From positions 964,501 to 1,028,500 of the forward strand of contig NZ_CP049249.1 of assembly GCF_011046895.1 (NCBI RefSeq): a DNA stretch of 64,000 nt, given 5' to 3'. The notes beneath the pieces were generated by a model. The model searched no databases. It was not told the DNA's origin and saw nothing but the letters and a program-made list of their open reading frames with translations. The position numbers were made by a program, and so were the translations under genes. This DNA is from Rhizobium rhizoryzae (GTDB lineage: Bacteria; Pseudomonadota; Alphaproteobacteria; Rhizobiales; Rhizobiaceae). Of the stretch, positions 7,766 to 16,100 are shown one piece after another. Positions within the stretch are counted from its first letter, which is position 1, and every line of letters starts with the position of its first letter.

Positions 7766-8728
7766 ATGACCGATCCAATGATCGATATCCGTAACCTCTC
7801 CGTGACATTCAACCGCGGACGAAAGCCGGTCAAGGCCGTCAACGGTGTCAGCCTTTCGGTAAACAGTGGCGAGGTTGTTGCACTTCTGGGAGAGTCCGGA
7901 TCGGGCAAGAGCGTGACCATGAGATCGCTTCTCCGGCTCCATCCGAAGGGAACCAGCATAGAGGGGTCCATGCGCGTGGCAGGCAAGGACGTGACAGAAC
8001 TTTCTGCGCGCGAACTCGCAGACTATCGCGGTGCGACCGTTTCCATGGTGTTTCAGGAGCCGCGCCTTGCGCTCGATCCGGTCTACACTCTCGGTCAACA
8101 GATTGAGGAAGCGATCATGCGCCACGAAGGCGTCTCCCGACGAGAGGCAGCTTCGCGGGCTCTTGGGCTTTTCGAAAAAGTCCGTATCCCCTCCCCCGAG
8201 CGAAGACTTATGAACTACCCGCATGAAATGTCAGGCGGCATGCTGCAACGCTCGATGATCGCCATGGCGATTGCCTGCAATCCGAAGGTTCTGCTTGCAG
8301 ATGAACCGACGACGGCGCTCGATGCGACTGTCCAGATCCAGATTTTGCTGCTGATCCGCGAGCTACAAAAGGAATACGGGCTATCTGTCATTTTCGTAAC
8401 GCACGATATCGGTGTTGCCGCGGAGGTCGCTGACCGGATCGCAGTCATGTATGCCGGGCGGATCGTGGAAGAAGGCAAGGTGGCCGACGTCATCCAGAAT
8501 CCGAAGCATCCCTATACGAGAGGTTTGCTGGGCGCGCGCGTCGAGCTCGCACACGGACGCGACCGGCTGATCACCATCCCCGGCGCGCCTCCGGACCTCG
8601 CAGCCCTGCCGCCGGGCTGTGCATTTGCGCCACGTTGTGCAGAGGCCGCCGCACAGTGCCTCACCGATGTGCCTCGCTTGACAGCGATCGACGGTACGGC
8701 AAGTGTCGCCTGCGTAAGATACGCCTAG
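7766..8728 (+). CDS. Dipeptide-type ABC transporter ATPase (DppD/OppD-like)
   Basis: 320 residues. Walker A is GESGSGKS (about residues 43-50), the signature is MSGGMLQRSMIAMAI, Walker B is [11 protein letters not shown], and the switch histidine is in FVTHDIG. The C-terminal CAFAPRCAEAAAQC is the usual cysteine-rich Opp tail. The ATG follows GGAGG by nine bases. It completes a two-permease, two-ATPase importer. The usual gene order in such operons is D then F; here F precedes D. Confidence 0.92.
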   Translation: MTDPMIDIRNLSVTFNRGRKPVKAVNGVSLSVNSGEVVALLGESGSGKSVTMRSLLRLHPKGTSIEGSMRVAGKDVTELSARELADYRGATVSMVFQEPRLALDPVYTLGQQIEEAIMRHEGVSRREAASRALGLFEKVRIPSPERRLMNYPHEMSGGMLQRSMIAMAIACNPKVLLADEPTTALDATVQIQILLLIRELQKEYGLSVIFVTHDIGVAAEVADRIAVMYAGRIVEEGKVADVIQNPKHPYTRGLLGARVELAHGRDRLITIPGAPPDLAALPPGCAFAPRCAEAAAQCLTDVPRLTAIDGTASVACVRYA

Positions 8729-8740
8729 ACGATCCTCGCC

Positions 8741-9418
8741 ATGCCCCAAATCACCTTGATCAATCCGAATACATCGCAGGATACCACGGCGATGATGACG
8801 GAAATCGCGCGCAAAGAGCTTCCGCCGAGCTTCAGTGTCGAGGGAAGGACCGCTCGCCACGGCGTTGCCATGATCCTGAATGCGTCCCAACTTGAGGATG
8901 CTGCCGAAGAGACAATCTCGATCGGGCTTCTGGCATCAGCGAAAAGCAATGGCCTCATCATTAGCGCCTTCGGAGATCCGGGACTGCAGAAACTGAGAGC
9001 CGGATGCAGCATCCCGGTCGTTGGCATTTGCGAAGCGAGCATGATGGAAGCCACCATTGGAAAAAGGCGCTTTGGAATTGCCACGGTAACGCCGGAACTG
9101 GTTCCAAGTTTTGCGGCAAAGGCGGATGCCTTGGGTGTCGCCAATCGCTACACCGGAACCCGGCTGACACCGGGCGATCCTGTGGATCTGGCCGGATCTC
9201 CCGAGCGGCTGTTTGAAGCGCTGGAGAAGGCTGTGAGGGAGTGCGTTGAACTGGACGGTGCCGATGTCGTCATTATAGGCGGGGGCCCTTTGGGACAGGC
9301 CGCCCACGCGCTCCAGAAAGCTTTGGCCGTTCCCGTCATCGCCCCTATCGGATCGGCTGTCCGCTCTATCGTTGCCGAGATCACGAAACGCGCCGCTCCC
9401 GCAGAACATCCAACATAG
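8741..9418 (+). CDS. Asp/Glu/hydantoin racemase-fold protein lacking both catalytic cysteines
   Basis: 225 residues with the Asp/Glu/hydantoin racemase fold: N-terminal ITLINPNTS, central PVVGICEASM (residues 92-101) and GKRRFGIATVTPEL. In active hydantoin and aspartate racemases one cysteine follows the third strand and a second sits in a GCxG-like loop near residue 180. Here these places read IISAFGDPGL (73-82) and IIGGGPLG (178-185), with no cysteine in either. Classical two-base racemisation is therefore unlikely; a related lyase, isomerase or binding role is possible. The gene starts 12 bases after the ATPase gene and is surely part of the transport operon, so it should act on the imported compound or its product. 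Confidence 0.8.
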   Translation: MPQITLINPNTSQDTTAMMTEIARKELPPSFSVEGRTARHGVAMILNASQLEDAAEETISIGLLASAKSNGLIISAFGDPGLQKLRAGCSIPVVGICEASMMEATIGKRRFGIATVTPELVPSFAAKADALGVANRYTGTRLTPGDPVDLAGSPERLFEALEKAVRECVELDGADVVIIGGGPLGQAAHALQKALAVPVIAPIGSAVRSIVAEITKRAAPAEHPT

Positions 9419-9477
9419 ACCTTGCGGCCGCTCGAATTGAGCGGGAAGATCCTGTGCAACGGCAGTATGGAGCGCGG

Positions 9478-10317
9478 ATGCCAAAAGATCGATCTTTTCT
9501 TTTCAGGGTAAGGGAGGCCTTACCTGAACTGCGCCCTGCCGAACGACGTCTGGGTGAATTCGTTTGTGACTTTCCGGGCGAACTGGCCAGCTATTCTGCT
9601 CAGGAACTGGCATTGCTTGCCCATGTCTCCAAGGCGACGGTCACCCGTTTCATCCAGCGGCTGGGCTATGCCAACTATGAAGAAGCTCGACGCCATGCCC
9701 GGATAGACAAGCAGAGTGGATCGCGGCTTTTTCTGAACAGGGCTGAGGAACCGGGGAGACCGCAAACGATAGAAGCGCATGTTGCGCAAGCCATTTCCAA
9801 CCTGGAAACGACATTCCTCACCATCTCCGAAAGTCAGATCGAGGCTGCGAGCCAGGCGATGATGACAGCCCGCAAGGTATGGGTGCTCGGGTTTCGCAGC
9901 AGCTTTCCCTTCGCCTCCTATCTGCAGTGGCAGTTGACGCAAGTTCTGGAGGAGATCGTTGCCATCCCCGGCCCTGGCCAGACACTTGGGGAACACCTTG
10001 TGAGTATCGCTCCCGATGACATGGTCGTATTCTTCGCGTTACGCCGCAGGGTGGCGCAGGGGGAAAACATTCTCGCGCATATTCGGAAGACCAAAGCACA
10101 GCTTCTCTATATTACCGATGAAAGTGCCCAGTTCGAGAGCGGGCCGACATGGCATTTTCAGTGCCAGACGCTGGCACCAGGGCCTCTCTTCAACCACACG
10201 GCTGTCATGACGCTCTGCCATCTGCTGATCACCCGCTGTCTTGAAAAGGCCGGCGTCGAAGGCAGGAAGCGCCTGCGGCAGATCGAGACGTTAAACGAAA
10301 AGCTCGATGAGCTGTAG
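9478..10317 (+). CDS. MurR/RpiR-family transcriptional regulator
   Basis: 279 residues from the ATG at 9478, which has GGAG five bases upstream; a GTG at 9454 is possible but lacks such a site. The N-terminal HTH_6 domain (about residues 1-75) includes ELALLAHVSKATVTRFIQRL, and the C-terminal part is a SIS (sugar isomerase) domain, seen in VWVLGFRSSFPFASYL, normally the effector-binding site. Regulators of this family control sugar-phosphate and amino-acid catabolism. It follows the transport operon by about 60 bases on the same strand and probably binds the TGAAA-type dyads upstream of 3101. Confidence 0.88.
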   Translation: MPKDRSFLFRVREALPELRPAERRLGEFVCDFPGELASYSAQELALLAHVSKATVTRFIQRLGYANYEEARRHARIDKQSGSRLFLNRAEEPGRPQTIEAHVAQAISNLETTFLTISESQIEAASQAMMTARKVWVLGFRSSFPFASYLQWQLTQVLEEIVAIPGPGQTLGEHLVSIAPDDMVVFFALRRRVAQGENILAHIRKTKAQLLYITDESAQFESGPTWHFQCQTLAPGPLFNHTAVMTLCHLLITRCLEKAGVEGRKRLRQIETLNEKLDEL

Positions 10318-10330
10318 GATCGAAACCACA

Positions 10331-10993
10331 TCAGCTCGAAACTTCAAATTGACCTTTGGCATCGCTGTACGTGATGCTCTGTGTTGCATCGGATGCCGAA
10401 AAGCTCAACGTGATGGGAGGCTGCACGGTCACCCCCTCAGCGAGACTGATGTCACAAGTCGCGGAAGATGGGGGAAACGCATAGGTCGGCACTGCCATTC
10501 CGACTGCGGCATTTGACATGACCGTGACCATGATGTCGTTTGTTGGCCAGAAGGTCGCCAGACCTTGAACGAGAAGCGACATCGCGGTGGTAATTGCCAG
10601 TGATTGCGTTTGGCTGTTCACTGTGAAGGTATTCGCCAATCCAGTCGTGATCGTACTGCCAGAAGCATTCGTCAGCTGTACAATACTTTGCGCGCCTGCA
10701 GCTCCGGCGGAACTGATCAGACTTCCATTGAAGGTATAGGCATTTCCGAGAACAGCGCTCTCCCAGGAATTGATAGGGACGACCTGATTTGTCGAAAGCT
10801 GCGTCGATGACGTGTAGACCGTGAGGGTATCGGACCAGGTCACCTGAATGTTCATGAGCGGTGCAGTCAGGACTGCAACGACCTGATATTGGGATGAGGC
10901 TTGCGGCACGAGAATGGCAACTGAGCCACCCGTTGTGCTAAGCGCCTGGATTCCATCGACATCGAAGGCGATGTTCAGCAGGAAGTTTGTCAC
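10331..10993 (-). CDS. Uncharacterised Ser/Thr-rich protein, paralogue of the gene at 11399-12022
   Basis: 220 residues; I do not recognise the family. It aligns along its length with the product of 11399-12022: both open with a near-identical strand (FLLNIAFDVDGIQALS here, YTLNIAFDQAGLQALS there), both have W-[ST]-[DE]-x-x-x-VY in the first third, and both end in a short beta motif (YSDAKGQFEVSS, YNDQNNQFIMS). There is no signal peptide or membrane segment. The composition (many Ser, Thr, Ala, Val, Asn, few charges) suggests an all-beta, possibly lectin-like or self-assembling cytoplasmic protein. An AraC regulator and a Pls-type NRPS lie upstream on the same strand, but a functional link is only inferred. 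Confidence 0.75.
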   Translation of the reverse strand: MTNFLLNIAFDVDGIQALSTTGGSVAILVPQASSQYQVVAVLTAPLMNIQVTWSDTLTVYTSSTQLSTNQVVPINSWESAVLGNAYTFNGSLISSAGAAGAQSIVQLTNASGSTITTGLANTFTVNSQTQSLAITTAMSLLVQGLATFWPTNDIMVTVMSNAAVGMAVPTYAFPPSSATCDISLAEGVTVQPPITLSFSASDATQSITYSDAKGQFEVSS

Positions 10994-11117
10994 GCGTTCT
11001 CCTAATGGTAGAGGTGGCCGACCCCTCCCCCGAGAGATCGGCCACCAGCCCTGTAAACCCTCTGCCCGAAATGCCAGGTTTTCCGAGCAGGAAGCTCTAA
11101 AGCGTCAGGAAGACACT

Positions 11118-11360
11118 TTACCAGGACAGGGTCAGGTTATCGGGACCGGGCGCGGGTGTCGTATTTGACACCTTAACGCTCCGGCCACCGACGTTATAGG
11201 TATGGATCTCGCCCAACGGGATGACGTGCGGCTCAGGCTCTCCTTCGCCAATCGCGATGGTGTAGGGCGTCATGACGCCCGTCACCTGGAGTGGTCCCCG
11301 AACCTGCCCTTCCCTCAGAAAGGCAGACTGCCTGCGCGGCACTGTTATGACCGATAGCAT
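11118..11360 (-). CDS. Small 80-residue hypothetical protein between two paralogues
   Basis: 80 residues starting MLSVITVPRR and ending NLTLSW. It shows no signal peptide, membrane segment or recognised domain. The sequence looks beta-rich, with strands around GPLQVTGVMTP and YNVGGRSVKVS. It lies between two paralogous genes on the same strand with gaps of 38 and 124 bases, so co-transcription with them is likely. Its position suggests a companion such as a chaperone, accessory subunit or toxin partner, but nothing in the sequence decides this. Confidence 0.6.
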   Translation of the reverse strand: MLSVITVPRRQSAFLREGQVRGPLQVTGVMTPYTIAIGEGEPEPHVIPLGEIHTYNVGGRSVKVSNTTPAPGPDNLTLSW

Positions 11361-11398
11361 GACCGATACCTCAATCCATTGATGCTTCGATTGCCGCC

Positions 11399-12022
11399 TC
11401 AGCTCATGATGAACTGATTGTTCTGGTCGTTATATGCGACGCTCGCAGTGGAGTTGGTGGTATAGGTTACCGTCAGTGCGTTGCCAGCAACCTGCGAGAT
11501 GACGATACCGTTGTTCGAATAGCTGGACGTATAGATCTGAATCGTCTCGATCGGCGTGAAGATCGCCTGCTGATTGAAAAGGATGCCAACAGCGCAAATC
11601 GGAGCGGAAAGCGCCGCGCCGTTGACCGTCGCACCCTGTACGAGACCGCCGGTCACCATCGCCACGTTGTTGATCTTGAGGTTCGGATCGCCGTTGTTGA
11701 TCTCATACTGCGTAGTACCGACAGATCCGGGGACACCCGCATCGAAATATCCAGCAGTGTTGAGGTTATAGCTGCTACCGGCAATCGCTGTTGCCTGCGA
11801 GCTGGTGATGATCTGGGCACCAGCCTGGGCATTGGTCGTCGATGCGTAGACCGAATACTGCTCCGTCCAGCTGACCACGTTGTTGAGCTGAGGCTGGAAA
11901 GTGATCCATGCGGTCTGGAGGCCACCAGCTGATTGCTTTGCAATCGTAACGCTCTGCCCTGCCTGGCTCAAAGCCTGCAGACCTGCCTGATCGAATGCAA
12001 TATTGAGAGTATAATTTGGCAT
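11399..12022 (-). CDS. Uncharacterised protein, paralogue of the gene at 10331-10993
   Basis: 207 residues from the ATG at 12022. This start is preferred over an upstream in-frame codon at 12127 because it makes the N-terminus (MPNYTLNIAF) line up with that of its paralogue (MTNFLLNIAF). The protein is rich in Asn, Thr, Ser, Ala and Gln, has no signal peptide and almost no charged residues after position 40. A roughly central LVQG motif is shared with the paralogue. The family is unknown to me; a beta-sandwich, lectin-like or inclusion-forming protein is possible. It is first in the three-gene minus-strand group and lies 187 bases downstream of the AraC gene. Confidence 0.75.
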   Translation of the reverse strand: MPNYTLNIAFDQAGLQALSQAGQSVTIAKQSAGGLQTAWITFQPQLNNVVSWTEQYSVYASTTNAQAGAQIITSSQATAIAGSSYNLNTAGYFDAGVPGSVGTTQYEINNGDPNLKINNVAMVTGGLVQGATVNGAALSAPICAVGILFNQQAIFTPIETIQIYTSSYSNNGIVISQVAGNALTVTYTTNSTASVAYNDQNNQFIMS

Positions 12023-12209
12023 GGTAATATCCTTATCAAGACTTATGTTGGCGGTATGGGGAGGACTCCCAGGCGTCTCGTCATGAGCTCCTCCCCGTTG
12101 GTGGCTGCATTCCTTTAGATCAATCACTATGAATCAACCTAAAGGTTTTTTATTTGGATATGCAACCTGAAAGAGAAGCTAGAGGTCTTCTCTGACGGTT
12201 TCTTCTTCG

Positions 12210-12932
12210 TCAGTCATCCTGACGTTTGCGTGCTTCATCTCTTCGGTATTGAAGGGGTGATTTGCCGAAATGACGCTTGAACGCCGTCGCGAAGTTGTTC
12301 GGCGATGGATAGCCAAATTCGGCTGCGATTTCGGTGATCGAATCCATGCTTCGCATCAGACGGTAGGCTGCACCTTCCAATCTGAGTTTCCGTTGCCAGG
12401 CGAGAGGCGGAAGTCCGAACTCCTGCTTGAAAAGGCGGTTTATGGTGTTGTGGTTGCTATGGAAATTTCTGGCTAGCGACCGGACAGATACAGTCCGCTG
12501 CGGATCCTCGCTCATGAAGTTGCAGATGCGTTCTACAAGTGGGATGGGCGAGAAGCGGTGATATCCTCCTTCATGAGACCAGATCCCGCAACGACCGAGA
12601 ATCCGAACGCTTAGTTCGTCCGGCGTTAGGGGCCATGCGATGAAGTCGGTAAATCCGGACGCATAGGTTGTTTCACGATTGGCCAGCGCGGGGGGTACGA
12701 GAGCTAGATTATGGACATTCGACGAAACCTTCGTGGGGAATTCGTGTCTGCAGTCGAAGATAGCAAAACCCCAGGACCTTGCCTGGTTCTGCGGTTCTCC
12801 GTGGTATAGCTGCAAGCCATTCAACGACTGGATTGCAGTGGTGATGATCCCCACGAGATTCTGGTCGGTCGAATGAATTTCGAGCGCGATGGAGGTTCCG
12901 GTAATTTTGTGAGTGAAATAGATTGAGTGCAT
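12210..12932 (-). CDS. AraC-family transcriptional regulator
   Basis: 240 residues from the ATG at 12932; an in-frame TTG at 12959 would add nine residues, and neither start has a strong ribosome-binding site. The C-terminal AraC domain (about residues 140-235) has both helix-turn-helix units: VRSLARNFHSNHNTINRLFK and the second, ITEIAAEFGYPSPNNFATAF, followed by the conserved FKRHFGKSP. The N-terminal 130 residues are not a recognisable cupin domain, so the inducer is unknown. It lies between the paralogue genes and the NRPS gene on the same strand and may control either or both. Confidence 0.88.
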   Translation of the reverse strand: MHSIYFTHKITGTSIALEIHSTDQNLVGIITTAIQSLNGLQLYHGEPQNQARSWGFAIFDCRHEFPTKVSSNVHNLALVPPALANRETTYASGFTDFIAWPLTPDELSVRILGRCGIWSHEGGYHRFSPIPLVERICNFMSEDPQRTVSVRSLARNFHSNHNTINRLFKQEFGLPPLAWQRKLRLEGAAYRLMRSMDSITEIAAEFGYPSPNNFATAFKRHFGKSPLQYRRDEARKRQDD

Positions 12933-12936
12933 GTTA

Positions 12937-12969
12937 CTACCAAATTGCTGTTTAAACAATTTCTGGTAG
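12937..12969. promoter_or_regulatory. Inverted repeat just upstream of the AraC start
   Basis: CTACCAAATTG (12937-12947) and CAATTTCTGGTAG (12957-12969) pair with a two-base bulge around a nine-base loop. The repeat ends five bases before the ATG at 12932, covering the leader and the alternative TTG start. It could be an autoregulatory operator or a translational hairpin. Confidence 0.4.
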
Positions 12970-13047
12970 CAGATTAGTTGTACTACTCTCGATAGCTGGA
13001 ATCGATCAAATTTATCACTGGTTGCAATTTGCCGTTCTGCACATATG

Positions 13048-13078
13048 GAAAATCCGCTGCCACAGGGTGACAGCGGAT
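13048..13078 (-). terminator. Rho-independent terminator after the Pls-type NRPS gene
   Basis: On the minus strand, ATCCGCTG-T-CAC pairs with GTG-G-CAGCGGAT around the loop CCT (13052-13078, one internal mismatch) and is followed directly by TTTTCC. It lies about 57 bases beyond the NRPS stop, as expected for a terminator of that gene. Confidence 0.75.
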
Positions 13079-13135
13079 AGAATAGGTCCGGTGAGAAAGA
13101 CTGTCATGCGTCTCTCTAATCGCTCTGAGGTCGGC

Positions 13136-16100
13136 TCAATCGCCCGGCGCTTTGAAAAAGCCATAGAGTTTGCCGGGATTGCCGCGCCAGATGGAATTCT
13201 TCTCCAGAATTTCACCCTTCATGATGAAGCAATCCAGATCCGCAGTAGAACCTTCCTGCATGACGACGCCATAGTGAATGAACGCGCCTGTGGCCAGGGT
13301 GCATCCGTTGCCGATACGGATATGGTCTGATTTGAATGCCCCCTCCTCCAGAGAGTGAGCCTGGATGACACAACCTTCGTTCAACGTTACATCGTCACCA
13401 ATTTGGACCAGCGAACGCTCGGTCAGATTCGCGCCGCCATCATAGACGCGCTTGCCCATTTTGACGCCAAGCGCTCTCAAGATCATGGGCCTGAATGGTG
13501 TTCCCGTAAACAGGTTGGTGATTGGCGAGTCCGCCAGTTTCCAGTGCCGTTCATGCCGCCAGAACGAGATATCATAGATCGTTGTCATGTTCGGCTTCAG
13601 AGGGCGGAAACGCAGGCTTGCCCATTCGATGAAGATGTGCAGCACAACGGTGACCCCGGCAGTCAGGACGACAGCGCCGAACAAGGCGAGGTGCCCCCAG
13701 TCTGTGTAGTAGTTCAGCGCGCGATCCCAGATTGCGAGCGTTGAAAACAGCATGATCCATTGAACCGCAAAGAATGTCAGGCCCGTTGCCGCATTGTGCC
13801 TGTTCTTCCTCGGCAGTTGCGCGCGTCGCTCGGCCTCGGTGACCCCTTGGATCAGGTCGACATCGCGTTGAACGATACGGGGGATTTCGAAGGGTGGGGA
13901 ACCCAACAGTCCTGCATTCTCGCGCATCGGGCCATCAACCGGGATCATGACCTTGGTTCCGAGAAGAACATTCTCCCCCGTGCGGCCATTCGGCGGATAG
14001 AAGATGTTGTTTCCAAGGTAGTTGCGTTCACCAATCTTGGTCTTTTCCAGGCGGAACGCGGTTGCAGACTTGTTGACGTTGATCATGTACAGACCGTCCG
14101 AAACCATTGTCCCGGAGCCGATCTCGCAAAAAAGCGGGTTATCCTGCTGTTGATTGCTGCCAAAGTTGGAACCGGTCTGAACCACCTTGTTCAGTTTCCA
14201 TCCAAGAGCTCGAATGTAATGAACGATGGCGGAGCTGTCGCCAAAAAGAAGGTTGAGCAATCGCGCATTGGTGACAACTTCAACAATGGACTGAAGCCAG
14301 AAATGGAAACCATAGAGCTTGTAGGTCCGGTTCGGTCGCAAGACGAAGCTGAATAAACGAGGCAGAATGAGCGCGGCAGCCAATAGACCCGCGAACAAGG
14401 CAACCAGCGTTACGGTCGTGCCAATCGCCACGACGCCGATGGATTCCTGGTAGTCGTCGGAAACATTCTGCCAATAGCTGTGGAACCACAGCGGGATAGG
14501 AGTGACAAAGACGAACAGCGTAATGACCTGGACGATTTCGTACAGAATACGGCGGGTCGTCGAAATTTGGACCGGAGGAACGGGGCAGTAATTGGCAGTC
14601 GTCTGGCTGGCAGGAGAGCCGTGCCAATGCTGATCATCAGGTATCCGCTGCCCCCTCAGGAGCGAGGAGGCATGGCCGAGTTGCGACCGATTACCAATAC
14701 TCGTATCGATGTCGATCATGCAGCCCATTCCCACAAAGGCATTATCGCCAATCGAGATAGGGCCTGTGTGAATGTATCCCGACTGCGCGCGATAGCCCAT
14801 GAGCATGGACTCCTTCCGCAGGATGGAATTGTCACCAATCGAAATGAGGTCTGTACAGACAGGAATTGAGCGGCATTCGATCGTCGTATTGTCGCCCAGA
14901 CGGGCACCTAGCAAACGCAGGTAGAGGCTGTAGAGCGGACTTCCTCTGAAAAGGACGACAGGTGCCGTTTGTATGAGCGTCTTGACGACCCAGAAGCGGT
15001 AATATCGCAAACTCCAGATGGGGATGCTTTCTGGTTTCCAACGTCCGATCAGCAGCCACTTCATCAGAATCGCAAAGCCGGACATACCGAAGAAGATAGC
15101 AAGCGATAGAAGCGCGCATCTCGCATAGAGCTGGGCGGGATCATCCAGCTTGTCATAGACCCAGTTCAATCCACGATTTAGCAACCATAGATCTACATAT
15201 GCATAGAGTCCATAGAACAGGAGTTGCGCCGCGCCACAGGTCCAATAGGCGAGATTGCTGGCTCGGTGAGGGGGATAGGTTTCCTCAACCGCGGCAACCT
15301 CCTCCTCTGGTCCCTTGAGGTGTTGCGCCAAACTTGCAACAGAAGGATGCATGTAGATGTCGCGCATCGAGGTGGTGGCCCACTCTTTGCGCATTCTCAG
15401 CTTTGCGCAAAAGCGCGCCAGAAGGAGAGAGTTGGCGCCCAAATCGTCGAAGAAATGATCTTCGATCGAATTGACCTTCATGTTCAGCGCTTCCGACAGC
15501 GCATCGGTGATGAACTGTTCTTCATCGTTTGATGGAGGAACATGCGGCCGTTCCTTGCTAACCCTCAAGCTCACGGGCCGCGGCAACTTGCGCGTATCGA
15601 CCTTGTCGGAAACCGTCATTGGCAATGCCGGCAATTCCTCAAGAAAAGATGGTACCATATAGTCTGGCAGCCGCTTTCGCAGCTCTGCGGCAATGGCGCT
15701 CCGAGACATCGGATCGACGCCGGACTTGTATGCATAGTATCCGACGAGCTCCACCCGCCCTGGCTCGATCTCCCAGGTGGTCACGGCAGCCTGTGCGATG
15801 GACGACTGCTCCAGAAGCACCGACTCAATTTCGCTCAGCTCGATGCGATAGCCACGGATCTTCACCTGAGTATCGATGCGGCCGTGATATTCGATATCGC
15901 CTTGTTCATTGATCCGGCCGAGGTCACCTGTCCGGTAGATGCGATGAGAGGGATTGTTCGGCAGTCCAATAAAGTCGGGAATGAATTTCTGCTCGGTCAG
16001 ATCCGGACGGTTGAGGTAACCAACAGCAAGTCCGATACCAGCAATACCGATTTCACCCAAGTCTCCCGGAGAAGCAAGCTCGGGAAATTCCGGGTCGAGA

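Noticed and set aside
10331..12022. Phage tail or structural genes
   Set aside because: The repeated beta-rich proteins suggested it, but there are no terminase, portal, lysis or integrase genes anywhere near.
12129..12150. Small hairpin AACCT-AA-AGGTT followed by six T on the plus strand
   Set aside because: It has the look of a terminator, but no plus-strand gene ends nearby and the stem is only five weak pairs.
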